Part shown: one piece after another, positions 30,736 through 42,416 of the stretch
Layout of the letters: each line of letters begins with the position of its first letter
How positions within the stretch are numbered: the stretch's first letter is position 1
From: Armigeres subalbatus
Lineage: Eukaryota > Arthropoda > Insecta > Diptera > Culicidae
NCBI RefSeq assembly: GCF_024139115.2
Contig: NC_085140.1
Coordinates: 156,886,452-156,950,451, forward strand
Reading direction: 5' to 3'
Length of the DNA stretch: 64,000 bases
Notes under the pieces: model-generated
Database searches by the model: none
Told to the model about the DNA's origin: nothing
Seen by the model: the letters and a program-made list of their open reading frames with translations, nothing else
Translations under genes and position numbers: made by a program

Positions 30736-32175
30736 GTTTCGATATTCTGCGAAATACCAACTTTAAGAAAAATGTCTCAAAGTTGGATCCCAGTTCGAAA
30801 CCCTTTTGGAAATTAACAAAAATTATTTTAAAAAAATTTCAAAAGCCAATTCCAGCGCTTAAAGAGGGAAATAAAATGTTATTAACAAGTGCTCATAATT
30901 TTAGTCTAGGTCTCACTAGCCGAATTGAGGATCAGTTTGCACGGAGCTTCGAAGACATTCTCAATTGAGATTTATCAGATCAGAACTAATTTCGTTGACG
31001 TGAGATCTATTACTAGAAAATTTAAAAATATGAAAGTTCGATGATGGTATTTTCTACATACTCATCAAAAAACTTCCAAGGAGCTCTTTTGGTTAATTTA
31101 TTTAACAAATGGTTTTAATACTTTCCAGGGGGAACTGTTCCGACTTCCACCTTACTGAACATATATTCATCTCACCGCAAAACAAATAAACACAACACCA
31201 ATCTTGTCGCTTCTTTTTGCTAACCCGCGTGCCCACTGGTGAAAAAAATCACAAAAATAAGAAACAAACCAAATTCCTTTTCATTGCTTTGTTTTTGATA
31301 GGATGGAAATAGGAGCTATGGAATGAAGGGCCAAACCGTTCCCCTATGTTCCAATTTGAAAACGGATAAAAATTCAGCTGAGGTTTTTAGTTATCACCCA
31401 CCTTTTGTTTTCTACAAGAAGCAAACTGTTTGAAAAGATTATTTTAAATAGAATGATGGTTCATATTAATGACAATTTTATTTTTGCTGATGAGCAATTT
31501 GGTTTACGGCATGGGCACAAGGATGTTATCGATCATTGAGTTATTAGCGTTCGATTATTTTTTCCATTATTTTTTTTAAATTTATTCCAGAAGCTGAATT
31601 TCAAAATGTGTTGTATGGTGGACTCCTAGTGCGAAGTTTTTTTTTTCAAATCTGCCTAATGGTTTGTTGTTAGAATTCAACTAATAACGGAATTATAGCG
31701 CTAGTTGCAGTAGCTTAAAATAAATGATTGGAATTTTGTTTTGGTTTTTGTTATGATGAGTTTTAATTTTCCTCTATACATTATTAAACTGTATAGGGGC
31801 CCTCCTTAGCCGTGCGGTAAGACGCGCGGCTACAAAGCAAGACCATGCTGAGGGTGGCTGGGTTCGATTCCCGGTGCCGGTCCAGGCAATTTTCGGATTG
31901 GAAATTGTCTCGACTTCCCTGGGCATAAAAAGTATCATCATGTTAGCCTCATGATATACGAATGCAAAAATGGTAACTTGGCTTAGAAACCTCGCAGTTA
32001 ATAACTGTGGAAGTGCTTAATGAACACTAAGCTGCGAGGCGGCTCTGTCCCAGTGTGGGGATGAAATGCCAATAAGAAGAAGAAGAAGAACATTATTAAA
32101 CTGATCCAAAATTATTTATCAGATCGGTCACTGCAGATAAACTATCAGAATCAGAGCATAAAATATTCATCTTCA
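30736..32175 (+). pseudogene. Jockey-like LINE ORF2 remnant, split by a SINE
   Basis: An open stretch (30736-30968) reads RFDILRNTNFKK, KLDPSSKPFWKLTKII and PIPALKEGN, then jumps to SAHNFSLGLTS. This is the linker between endonuclease and RT in Jockey-like elements, with a deletion. Decayed RT follows: KLFEKIILNRM-like sequence near 31430 and FADEQFG near 31490. Beyond the SINE, LIQNYLSDRSLQINYQ (32105-32155) continues the same protein. Many stops and frameshifts are present; there is no 3' tail. Confidence 0.7.
31792..32089 (+). mobile_element. SINE (Feilai-like), full length
   Basis: tRNA-like head (CCTTAGCCGTGCGGTAAGAC; GGTTCGATTCCCGGTGCCGG), body, and (GAA)n tail. A perfect 14-bp duplication ACATTATTAAACTG flanks it (31778-31791, 32090-32103), inside the Jockey-like LINE remnant. 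It is the best-preserved SINE copy in the window. Confidence 0.9.
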
Positions 32176-32457
32176 TGAAGCAACTTCGCTCCGAATTTTG
32201 ACAAACATCGCATGAATATTCAAAACATAGAATGACATAGTCAGACGACTACTCCACGAACTCATTCATTCGACTGTCACTGAGTGTGTTTACTATGTGC
32301 AGAAAAAAACATAATTAGCATTACAATTAATTGCATATTATTCGGCAACTCGGCCGTACGAAAACCATTTTTTTTGTTAAATATCTTGGCTGTGCATATG
32401 CACAGCACATGTTTCGAAATGAACAAATTGATATGAAATTTGCGAAAAAGAATCCAC

Positions 32458-32530
32458 GTGTCTTGGAGGGACTCCAACCCTCAACCTCCTACTCTCTAGA
32501 TAGGCGTGATAACCCCTACACAACAAGACC
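32458..32530 (-). tRNA. tRNA-like cloverleaf, 73 nt (anticodon position AGA); probably a tRNA-derived repeat
   Basis: On the minus strand the 73 nt fold as a tRNA. The acceptor stem GGTCTTG/CAAGACA has 6 of 7 pairs. The D arm is GTG(T)...(T)CAC. The anticodon stem CCTAT/GTAGG closes the 7-nt loop CTAGAGA, and a 5-nt variable region follows. The T stem GAGGG/CCCTC is perfect, with loop TTGGAGT. AGA would specify serine, but serine tRNAs have a long variable arm, and position 56 of the T loop is G instead of C. A TTTTT follows about 9 nt downstream (32444-32448). The odd identity argues for a tRNA pseudogene or SINE head. Confidence 0.45.
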
Positions 32531-32583
32531 ACTCAAAGGTCACGTTTGCGGAAAAGCCATCAGAATCCGAGTACCAACCTCCA

Positions 32584-32682
32584 CCGCGGTTAGCTCTTTT
32601 TTTGCAAATTGAATATCTTTCGGATGCTTGATTTGTCCAATCTCCACATGTGCTTTCAATTTGAAAAAAGAGCTAACCGCGG
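32584..32682. repeat. Inverted repeat (28-bp arms)
   Basis: CCGCGGTTAGCTCTTTTTTT / AAAAAAGAGCTAACCGCGG arms extend through GCAAATTGAA / TTCAATTTG, around a ~43-nt loop. It may be a small foldback element. No flanking duplication was identified. Confidence 0.6.
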
Positions 32683-32689
32683 GGCCCCA

Positions 32690-34030
32690 AAATGACCCCC
32701 CGCCCCAGGAGCAAAATGCCTCTTGGATATTCCCTCATATCTACCGTGTTTGAGATGGCCGTGACAAAACTAAACCTAAAATTATGAAGGTTCGGCTAAA
32801 TTTGTATCAAAATAATAGGTAGGAATGTGGGAAAAACCGAAAACCACATTTTGGCGAAACATCTAACATTTCGGCGAGGCAAAATGCCGTATTGAAACTA
32901 ACCTACAATGTACTAGGCGTCTCCGCACACTATCCATACCAAAATGCTGATTCTCCGACGCGTGGTGCGTGTTTTCCAAAGAGCTGCCAACTAAAAGGGG
33001 TTTTGCCACATGAGTTTTCCGGCAACGAAATATAACCACTTTTTCGAAGCATGATTATCATCAATATAATTGAGATTTTCTTCAATTTTAAGATGGCGTT
33101 AGCTAGCTGCATTGTAAAACTGTTGCATGAGGTAAAAACACCCATGAAAATCGTTACAGCTAAGACATTGAATCAGTCTTTGCTTAGCTAGGGCATACTG
33201 CCCTCCCTTCCCCTAAAAAAATGTGATTGGTTTTCGAAAAAAAATCATGTGTCCCCGGGAATCACGTATGTCTGTTTCCCCTATTGAGGCCTCTTAGGAG
33301 TCACTAGACAAGACATGTTTAGAAGGAAAAGTGATGAACTTTCAACACTGAAAATATCACTCTAACAAAAAATTAAAACAAAATGTTTAGAAGAAACATT
33401 TTGTTCACTCAAAGTATTGTTAATGCTATAATACTAATGCTATAATACTAGTGATACAAAACATAGTTTGATTTGTTCACAATATTTTGAAAACAAAATT
33501 CTTACTCACTCTCTAGAGCAAAAAAAAATCATCCATAGAAACATAACTTACCAATATGGTGAAACTATATGAGATGCGTAAGGCATCCAAAAAGAAATTG
33601 CGATACTCAAAGACAAACACTCCCGGGAATTCGCTGTTTGAAAATTTAGTTCCCATGATTTTCTGATCACGGTAGTCTGCGTTTGTATTCTTATCGCGAT
33701 AGTCATAGTGTTAAGTTAAAACACAAATAATGAATAATCTTGTATTACCGTATAATAATAAATAACTGATAGAGCCCATTAGTGTTTCAAATAAATTATT
33801 CAAAAAGTATAATGAGTGATACGGGTATACCGAAGCACAATATTCCGAAGCAATCCTTCTCGTTATAACAAATTATAATAACCTCGCTTTATGACATGCG
33901 TCCTCTACTCTTCGTCTACTCGCTAATTTGATTGGATGTTCTTACAATCTCGACAATAAATCGAGCGATGTTAGGTTTTACTGGAATTTGACATAACAAG
34001 CTCTTGTTCCAGCTTACAGCTATTCTCGGA
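32690..34030. other. Unassigned; probable decayed DNA elements
   Basis: CCCCCGCCCC / GCAAAATGCC words near 32700-32890 and CTGCCCTCCCTTCCCC near 33190 look like remnants of inverted-repeat elements, but no pair of ends could be matched. No gene. Confidence 0.3.
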
Positions 34031-34059
34031 ACACATTCCAATATAAAAAAATGAAACCA

Positions 34060-34850
34060 CGCTAACTAATAGGTATAATTGCACTTGCAAATTATACACC
34101 GGAACGAATTTCCACCATCAGAACCACCAGCTCAGTGTTACAACCGCAAGCTTATTCGCCACACGACTCCACAATCAAACCCATTGCGGAGGCACTCCTC
34201 AGAGACGCCGGACATCGTCGTCGCCGTCTGGTCACAAGAAATTGCTCGTTTGTGTGAAAACTGATCTTCACAAGTGCAAGCTAATGCTTCCGCAATCATC
34301 GCGGTCGTCTTATACTGCAGTCCGGAAAATCAATACTAACAGTTCCGCCCTCCCTCTCTCCGTTGTGTTCCGCCCATTGGTCCTATCGAAACCCGAGGCA
34401 TGATAATCGTGAGCAACATATGCGCTTTCGTTTTCGTCTTAGGAATTGGCACTTGGCACGCGATTGAATGACGCTGGCTGGTAAGTTGGTTGGGCTGGCC
34501 TGACCACCACCGACCAGTTGCGGCTTGACTCTGGTTTTCCCAGCCATGAGGGTTGGTTGCCTTCCGCCCGCGTGCATCCATCGGCAGCCTGTACAAACAT
34601 GAGATCCCCAGAAGGATTAAATATAATGGACTTGGTAGCTTGTTGTTGGCTGAACTCATTCCAGCCGATGAAGGAGGAGCGACGGGGGCAGCACGCCAAG
34701 AGGTTGAATTCAAAGCAAATTGTAGGGCAAATCCCGGGCAAGGACCATCTTTCCTCAGGTCGTCGGGCATTAGCATGGGTTGGGTAGCATCGTTGTTTGC
34801 ACACGAAATTGTAGGTTCGAATCACGGGAGCTAAATTTGAAGTGAGGTAT
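34060..34850. other. GC-rich, apparently single-copy island
   Basis: About 0.8 kb much richer in G+C than the surroundings. Long overlapping frames are open on both strands (e.g. minus 34336-34776, 146 aa; plus 34553-34834, 93 aa), as expected from base composition, and none has a recognised domain. It could be a host promoter or 5' exon, or part of an unrecognised element. Confidence 0.3.
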
Positions 34851-35464
34851 GTTTTGAGTCAACATTCATAAAATGTCTCAATATTTAAATAAATATAGGG
34901 GATTTAGTGGAGAACCCAACATTGCACAGTCAGGTTCTGAGAAAGTCAAGAGTTGAAAGCAATTGAAAAAAGGAATAATCGTTTTTCGTATCCTAGAGAC
35001 AGCTTGAAAGATATTTTTATTTTGTTTTTCTTTAATTGGAATGAAATTGTATAAGCACTTCCGTAGAATGCTTGAACAACAAATACTTATATTTTCTTTT
35101 TGCTACGGCGTTTTCTATTCTATCATCTAGATTACAATAAAAAAAAAACTTCAATATTTATCGAAGGTATTTTCCAATGAATTCTAGCATTTTCACATGT
35201 CTGTAGAACAGGCTAACTTTAAAAGGACAGCATTTTATTTCTTTTTCGGCCAATATGAATCTGAATTATGTCTACAATTTTGTCAACAAGTTTACTGCTC
35301 CTGGACTTCATCTCATAGCTCCGATATTCATCCCACGAAAAACAAAGCAATAAAGAGGAATTTCATTTGTTTCTTATTTTTGTGATTTTTTCAGCAGTGA
35401 GCACGCATGTTAGCAAGAAGAAGCGTATGTCGTATTTCTTTGTTTCGCGATGAGATGAATATAT

Positions 35465-35715
35465 GGTCGGGGTTCAGCCAAACCGCACCGAACGGCTTTT
35501 CGACTGACTTGTGTTGTGATATTTTGATCGTACAAGGACAGCGGAAATAGTTTCATATCAATTTAAGCGTACATTTGCAGTAGGATATCCTCAGTTATGG
35601 GGTTGAGGGATATCCGATACGATTTGCGTTCAATTAAATCTGCTAAACAAAACTTTTAGCAGAAAAATCGGTAATTTTTCGTTGGCGCTTGGTGCGATTT
35701 GGCTGAACCCCGACC
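35465..35715. mobile_element. MITE, 251 bp, GGTCGGGGTT ends
   Basis: GGTCGGGGTTCAGCCAAACC at the left mirrors GGCTGAACCCCGACC at the right, with ATAT on both sides (35461-35464, 35716-35719). The inverted arms extend ~35 bp (CGCACC, then GCGCTTGGTGCG). A truncated relative is at 29581. Confidence 0.8.
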
Positions 35716-35779
35716 ATATGTTCGTTCAGTTAGATGGAAAACGGAACAGTTCCTCTATTTATTTATTCTTTAAGCGTTT

Positions 35780-36035
35780 GGCCGTTACAAATATTTAATT
35801 AACTTTTTGTCCTACTGGTCTCCGAAAGGTCAAGGAGGGGGGGGGGGAGGAGATAATAAAAAATTAATATTAAAATGAAAAAAAATAAAAAAACTCCTCG
35901 GATTTGTTAAAGAATGTTTTGAAAATCCTCAAAATTATCCGAATTTTATTTTTTTGCCCCCTCAAAATATTATTATTTGGCAAAAAAAAATCCGAAGGGG
36001 GGGGACAAAATAAATTTTAAATATTTGTATCGGCC
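35780..36035. mobile_element. MITE, PIF/Harbinger-like (copy 2)
   Basis: Second copy of the 13831-14073 element. It has the same GGCCGTTACAAATATTTAA start and ATCGGCC end, with longer G tracts (35836-35846). The flanking triplets are TTT and TTA, so the expected TTA duplication has probably lost one base. Confidence 0.8.
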
Positions 36036-36059
36036 TTATTTACTTTATAGTCTTTCACT

Positions 36060-36700
36060 TTATCATACCAGAAATAAGCGTAATTTAAATTTGCCAGAAA
36101 TTCTGACCCAGAATAAAGTCCATAATTTAAATAACCAGAATGTTTAACTTTGATTTGTCTTATCGAATACAAGTAGATTGGTTTCAACATAATTTTCAAT
36201 CAAACAAAGTGTAAATGAAGTTTATTCAAGAAAACAATGGACGTAAAGCCAGTACTATTTGATCTAGTATTCAATTGTACTCCCTTTGACCACTGGGCAC
36301 TGCACGGACTGCTTTGTCTCTTTTTCGTTGCAAAGAAATTAAAAAAACAACAAAGCCAGTAAATGTCAAAATTTATGAAAAACGAAAGAGAAAGAGATTT
36401 GTCCATGGAGTGCCCTATAGGGTAATTTTGCTTTCAATCACATTTTCATTGTATTTTATCGTAGGTTTTCCTGTCCTGTCTTCCTTAATATTTTTTTTAA
36501 CAATGTCTCTTCCAACCGCTTTTAGTAAATATTTTTTTTAAATTGCATTTGTGTACTAATAACACATAGGTATTACAGAAAAATGATTATGTTCCTACCA
36601 TGCGTTACTGTACCACATAAATGTATGAAGTCACCAGCCTGGCATGATCTCAGCCGTGGTATTGGTAGAAGTCCGGTCGTGTGATATCTTAATTGTTCAG
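36060..36700. repeat. Relative of the 40001-41616 DNA element
   Basis: Diverged similarity to ~40580-40960: ATAATTTTCAATC...AGTGTAAATGAAG, GATCTAGTATTCAATTGTAC, and TGTATGAAGTCACCAGCCTG versus TGTATGAAGTCCTCATCCTG. No ends are preserved. Its Harbinger-like neighbour may have inserted into it. Confidence 0.5.
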
Positions 36701-36764
36701 GAGCTTGGGTATATCGATTTACCAGATAAACTACTTTTGATGCATTGATGACTACCTAGATCCT

Positions 36765-36985
36765 GTGATTGTTAGATCTTCTAACAATTTTGTATAAAAA
36801 TCTACCAAAACCTGTATAAGAACTGGACATGTGCAAACATGCTAGGTTCTCATACAAATATTGTATGATACCTGACAATTTTGCAAGCTTTTCTTACAAT
36901 ATTTGTTTGTGAGCATACATTTTTTGCATAGAAATATAACAATTTCGCATATGCCCAGTTCTTAAACAGGTTTTGGTAGGACTAT
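36765..36985. mobile_element. Copy of the CACCCAACC-family MITE, ends missing
   Basis: GATTGTTAGATCTTCTAACA, CCTGTATAAGAACTGGACAT, GCTTTTCTTACAATATTTG and CATATGCCCAGTTCTTA align with 17300-17464 followed by 29413-29460. It provides the uninterrupted junction (ATTTTTTGCATAGAAAT) that defines the insertion point of the 11.9-kb element. Confidence 0.7.
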
Positions 36986-37644
36986 GCGCTCAAAAGTTAC
37001 GACCAAATACATATTTCTAAATGCACGAGAAAGGCACCGTTTGCGCTAGGTGGACTAAATACTTAATTTTTCAAATTATAAGAATTTGGTTCGATGATAA
37101 CTGTTCACTATAACTTGTAATGGGAAATGACAGCATGTTTCAAATATGTTTTTGAACATTTGGCTTCAAACTAAAAGTCTCTTTCATGAAGATTAATAAA
37201 AAAAGGAAAACGAGTAAGTAACTCAGCTTTCCGGATAATTTACCGCGTTTCATAATTCCGATCAATTGTATTTTATTGAAACCTTTTCTCTATCGTTCTC
37301 ATTTCGTTAAACATTTTTCTTAGCGCAACAGTACGTTGGCATGATAGTGATTGGCGTAGCTAGCCCCGATGCCTAGGGGGAGCAATAGCCCTTTCATGAA
37401 TTTTCTCTATTTTAAGCTTATTTGATCTCATACTTGCGTAGCCAATACTTGAAAGCATCCTGGAAAACGACGGTTTCTATATTCCGTCATTTTTCTTTTC
37501 ATATGGCCAGTCCAACTACGCAGCATGTACCGCAGAGATGACTCCTAGATACCGAGCGACTCCAGGCATACCTAAAGTCGCTCAATAGCTTGGAATCGAA
37601 AGGGAAGGAAGAAAGCGTGGACCTCCCGTACCAAACGCTTCCAA

Positions 37645-37930
37645 ATAATATACACTGACGAACAAAAGTATTTTAATGTTTTCATAGAGAATACCATGAA
37701 AACATGACGAATACGTACGTCCATCAGTGCAGATACCTAATATAAATTATATTATATAAAATATGTTTGTAAGATTGCGTATGTGTAATCGTGTGTTATG
37801 TGCATATACGTGTATATATGTGTATGTGTGTGTACTGTGTATATGCTGTTGGACAAAAGTATTCTTCATGTTTCCACAGAAATTACTGTAAAAACATGAC
37901 GAACACCTAAGTTCATCAGTATATATGCAT
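37645..37930. repeat. Two ~80-bp foldback units (Tc1-like ends?)
   Basis: CACTGACGAACAAAAGTATT ... CATGACGAATACG...CATCAGTG, and a second diverged unit from ~37850 (TTGGACAAAAGTATTC...ATGACGAACACC...CATCAG). They are separated by a TG/TA-rich run. The ends recall Tc1-type termini. Low certainty. Confidence 0.4.
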
Positions 37931-38444
37931 GTGTTGACTTGTAACTAAATGTTTATGTCTTCATCGTTGTTATTTCAAACCGTTATTAAAAAGTGAATTA
38001 CTATTTGTTGCGTGTGTTGAGATGCATCGTTAAACTGCGAAAATTGTGTAGTTTCTACTCCGTGTCAAATATTAATCAATCATAAGTTTTTCAAGTTGTG
38101 ATTGATAGTTTTTTTAAATCGGTGAAACAGTTCATTTCCAATCACCCTTCCACGCTTGTGTATTGTAATTCGCCTGTGCGGCGGCAAATTGCTTATCACC
38201 ATGTCTTCTGTGCTGTGTAGTGCTTGCGTTCAGAATATAACAACAGAAAGCGATCGGGTTTATTGTTTTTTTTCGGTTGTGACCAAATTCTTCCCACGAA
38301 ATGTGCCGAAATAAATTTGTCTGGCGCAAATGCACTAAGGGAGAATCAAGCACTGCGATATACATTTGTTTCAACTGCCGAAAACGTCAACTCTCTCTCA
38401 ACGATGTTCTGAAGAAATGTGATTCTCTTTCTGAAGCTGTTACC

Positions 38445-39006
38445 GCACGCTTAAAATGACTCACATATTTTTGTGTTCCGTTCACACAAAACGGGCCTCT
38501 CCTGGAACAACTCATATTATGAGTAATTACGATGTTACTCATTTTTGTGTAACCGATAGCCGATGATTTTAGGTGAGTTCATTTTACACAGCGAGAGAGC
38601 AGTCGAAAATCGAACATAACCTCAATTGTATGTTTTCAAATTGATGGTAAAGTAAGCCAACTTTTCCATACTTATTCAGAGGCTTCTCCAATCGTTTCGA
38701 TCAACAAAACAAAGTGCGATGCTTGTATTCGCACATTTTTTTGTTTCGCCATCAAAGCAAAAAGAAAAACCTCCGAAAAAGTACGATTTCTTGCCTCACA
38801 TTGTGCACCCGTTCGCCATCATAGCGACCCGAAGGGACTTTGACAGTTCGAGGCAAACTCACTTACACATATCATGCACATGTGAGACATTACACAGCGA
38901 CTGCTCGTGTTTCACACAAAATTTTCACTCATAGTGAGAGTTGGCCAAGGCGTCGCCGTAATGTGTGAAAACTATTCATGCGATGTGTAATTGACTTTAA
39001 GCGTGC
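38445..39006. mobile_element. 562-bp DNA element in LINE ORF1
   Basis: Ends GCACGCTTAAAATGA / CTTTAAGCGTGC are inverted. The interior is rich in CTCAC / TTACACA words. Removing exactly this segment joins SEAVT to ELRMNQ in frame. No target duplication is apparent, so the exact boundary is uncertain by a few bases. Confidence 0.65.
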
Positions 39007-40000
39007 GAGCTGCGCATGAATCAAGAATGTGCTGTTGAGAAGATTAATTCAGTAGAGCGTTCTATTGGTGACCTGATTTCAAATGCTTGCGAAACAGCTG
39101 TTCGTAAGTGTCTTGAACAAGTGATGCGTGATCGTCATGATTTCGCTAATTCTGCCCTAACAAATTCTGAATCCGCTAACTGTTCATCATATGCCGCAGT
39201 ATTGCAATCACCTGCAACACTACCAATTTTTAATTTCAAGCGCAAGGTTGTTGAAAATTCTAAGACAGGAAATTCTGCAAAAAAGGTGAAAACTGTCTAT
39301 GATGTAACTGATCCTACCCCAGATGAAGGTCAATGGCTTCGCTCTGGTAAAAAAAGAACCCGTAATAAACAAGAGAGTAGAGTATGCACTCCAACTGTGT
39401 CGAATCCATCCGTCAGCTCTGCTATTCCTGTTGTGGGAACCTGAATTTGACTGGTTCCGTTCGTAAATTGATGAAACTGTATTGATTAAGCCTAAGCAAT
39501 CTCAGGATGCAAAAGTAACTAAATTGGAGATCAGACGTAATCTTGATCCAGGTGCTCATGCTGTTAAGGATGTGTACTACAACGTCAATGGCAATGTTGC
39601 CATTCGTTGTGAATCGCCAGCTTCTGCTTTGAAATTGCTCGAATCAGCCAAGATCACGATGGGTGATAAGTATGACATTGCTATCCAAAAAGCGTTGCGA
39701 CCTAGACTTAAAATCGTTGGGAGAAGTGATATTGAACCAGACTCGTTCCTTACTAAATTAAGAGGACAGAATAAATTGGCCTCCTCGGCATCAATACAGG
39801 TCGTGCGATTTATCAAATCCAAAAAAGACAAAGATAATGTAATGACCGTAATATTAGAATTGGATTCTGATACATTCAAGCAATTGCTCAACATGAAACA
39901 TGTCTACATAGACTGGGAACGTTGTCCTGTTTTCGAGTGGATTGCGTACTACTATGTTGCCGTTGTTCTGAGTTCGACATATGTATTGCATCGAACTGTA

Positions 40001-41616
40001 GGGGAAACTGGACACACATGATCCCCGGGGACACATGATCCCCCCCTGTTTTCTCGAAAACTAATCACATTTTTATACCAGTGATATGTGCAAACGAATC
40101 CATTAGACAGATTATTGAATCTGAGTAACAATTGATATTAGTTACTTCATGTATATTGGTTTTAGAGAGGTTTTATTATTTAAGCATTCTCAATCCTTTT
40201 TTTCTTCAAAGGAGAAAAGTTTAATAACTTTGAATATGTCCAACCAAAACGTACCAAATTTTTACTGGACAAAGTTTTATTATTGTAGAATTGAATAAAT
40301 TCATTCAAATAACTATTGCTTATTTTCCATTGAATAAAAAAACAAAACAAGATAAATACTCAACATGGACACACTTGATCCCCCACAGTTTGGACACACT
40401 TGATCCCGATATTGCATATATTAAGGCGTTTGTTGTATACCGTCGCATATTATTGTATTGTATGTAACTAATTGATCTGTTAAAATTCTTTTCTTGTTAA
40501 AAAGTATAAATAAATTTTATTTCTCGTATACACGCGCAATTTGAATTTCTCAATAGCCTTATTTTATTAACCAGAACAAAGTGTAGTTGAATATACTTAG
40601 TTTTGATTATTTTTATTAAATGCATTTTAACATTATTTTCAATGAAAAAGAGTGTAAATTAAGCTTTGAAAATACTCAACAAATCACAGGGCTTTAAATC
40701 AGTATTGTCCGATCTGGTATTAATTTGTTTTCCGTTTGAACTAGGAGAAGTTTGCTTACAATCACCATTTATTTGTAAATCTTCTTAAGGAATTTTTAAT
40801 AATAGGTTCATTCAACATCTTTTGGCCAGTCGTTAAAGAGAAATCGCATTTGTGTAATAATAACACGCGCTACAAAAATGATGATGTGTGATAGTACCAT
40901 ATTGATGTATGAAGTCCTCATCCTGGTATGATCACGGAATGGGTCACTGTTTCAACTGCTTAGAATGATTCTAGAATTTATTGAATGCATTAGAGGGCAA
41001 GAAGATCAAAATATAAGAGACAAGATATTTTATGTATCGATCAACCATTTTTGGTATCATAACTGTATCAATCACAAAGAGAGATCCTCTTGCGAACATC
41101 ATGGTTGTTGTGATATGACCACTGTGTTTTAGTGGAGTGAATGGTTTGCAGATAAATCATCATCACCATGCCAATTTTGTTGCTATAGCAGACATTCTAT
41201 CTGTCACTATTACTCTATTCGAAAACTTAAATACTTGCCTTGCCTAATACCAACAATATTTAATTTTTGCACGACTGATATTACGGCAGACTATTAAGAA
41301 TTATTAGGATTTGAGGCTAGACCAATTCAACCTTTCATTAGACTTGGAAGAACCTAAACATGTTTAGCTCATAAAGGGATCAATTTCCCCCTATATGAGG
41401 ATCAAGTCTCCCGCAAGTTTTGAAAATGCCAAATTTTCTATCTTTCGGCAAAATCGATTTTTTGGTAACTTTCATGAACAAATAAATGCTTCCAATGACG
41501 TTTTTGAATAGCTTATTAAATTCTTCATCAAGTCCATCAAGAAGCGTGCTAATATATGCATGTTACATCGAGAAATATCCTAAACAAAAAGTGGGGATCA
41601 TGTGTGTCCAGTTTCC
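40001..41616. mobile_element. 1.6-kb TA-flanked DNA element in the LINE zinc knuckle
   Basis: The left end GGGGAAACTGGACACACATG(ATCCCC) mirrors the right end (GGGGAT)CATGTGTGTCCAGTTTCC. TA lies on both sides (39999-40000, 41617-41618). Further GGACACACTTGATCCC words occur at 40371 and 40391, and GGGATCAATTTCC / GATCAAGTCTCCC near 41380. Excision with one TA restores NCTK across the zinc knuckle. No transposase; the interior is AT-rich. It is a Tc1/mariner-type MITE or deletion derivative, related to 36060-36700. Confidence 0.8.
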
Positions 41617-42104
41617 TACGAAGCCCTATTGCTGTCCAAAATGTGCTGAATGTCACAAAGTCGAGGAATGTACATCTGAATACGAAAAATGCATCAACTG
41701 CAGTATTTTGAACCAACAGCAAAAATTACCGGCTGATCGACAACTAGAAGAAAACCACTGTTCATGGAGTATTGAGTGTCCTATGTATCTGAAGCGTCTA
41801 CATAAGTCTCGACAAAGGATAAATTATGCTAGTTAGCAACCAGTTTTCAAGCCAAATCCGCTCTGCTGTACATTTAGCACTACTTTATTACGACCAGGTA
41901 AATTTGAGAATAGTATATGTACAGCCGAAGCAATTCCAGATCCTGCACCCCAATTAAGTGTGACCGATTTCCAGATATTTTTTTCCACTGGCTCAATTGA
42001 CTCCTCTTTGGTCTCGAGCTGCGCACCCCAGGTTCTTCGTACAACATTGGATTTAGGATTAGTTTCCCAGCCAAACGTACTGGCTGGCCCAGGTAATGGT
42101 ATAG

Positions 42105-42416
42105 TATATGTCCTGCCGAGGCAGGAGAAGATGCTGCACACAACCTTATGAAGAATACGTTTCAGTCTAACTCCTCAGTCTCCTCTCAATCTGATTTCGT
42201 GAGACGCATGACAACACTATCATCTAGCGATGACCTTGGTTCCTCAGGTAAACATTTGAGTATATGTCCTGCCGAGGCAGGGGAAGATGCTACACACAAC
42301 CTTATGAAGAATACGTTTCAGTCTAACTCCTCAGTCTCCTCTCAATCTGATTTCGTGAGACGCATGACAACTCTATCATCTAGCGACGACCTTGGTTCCC
42401 CAGAAAACCGAACACA
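42105..42416 (+). repeat. 156-bp tandem duplication at the start of LINE ORF2
   Basis: TATATGTCCTGCCGAGGCAG begins at 42105 and again at 42261, and the following ~150 bp are nearly identical. 156 is divisible by three, so the frame is kept (MKNTFQSNSSVSSQSDFVRR occurs twice). A third, older partial copy of the first ~30 bp lies at 41897-41935. Confidence 0.85.

Larger units (their letters stand above)
38201..41836 (+). pseudogene. CR1-like LINE ORF1, split by two DNA elements
   Basis: The ATG at 38201 opens MSSVLCSACVQN. With two frameshifts a PHD-like zinc finger follows (CSAC ... TKCAEINLSG ... ICFNCRKRQLSLNDVLKKC). After the element at 38445-39006 the frame continues from 39007 (ELRMNQECAVEKINSVERSI), then on to 39444, and after a frameshift at 39482-39998 (KVTKLEIRRNLDPG, DKYDIAIQKALRPRLKIVGR). 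The CCRCSEFD...NC zinc knuckle is cut by the element at 40001-41616 and resumes as TKPYCCPKCAECHKVEEC, CINC. This is the RNA-binding protein of a non-LTR retrotransposon. It carries several frameshifts and is dead. Confidence 0.75.

Noticed and set aside
34336..34834. Five overlapping frames of 60-146 residues on both strands
   Set aside because: Typical of GC-rich DNA with few stop codons. None has a recognisable motif, so no CDS was called.
41486..41836. 116-residue frame taken as a gene start
   Set aside because: The first ~45 codons are in the inserted DNA element; only the part after 41617 belongs to the LINE zinc-knuckle region.
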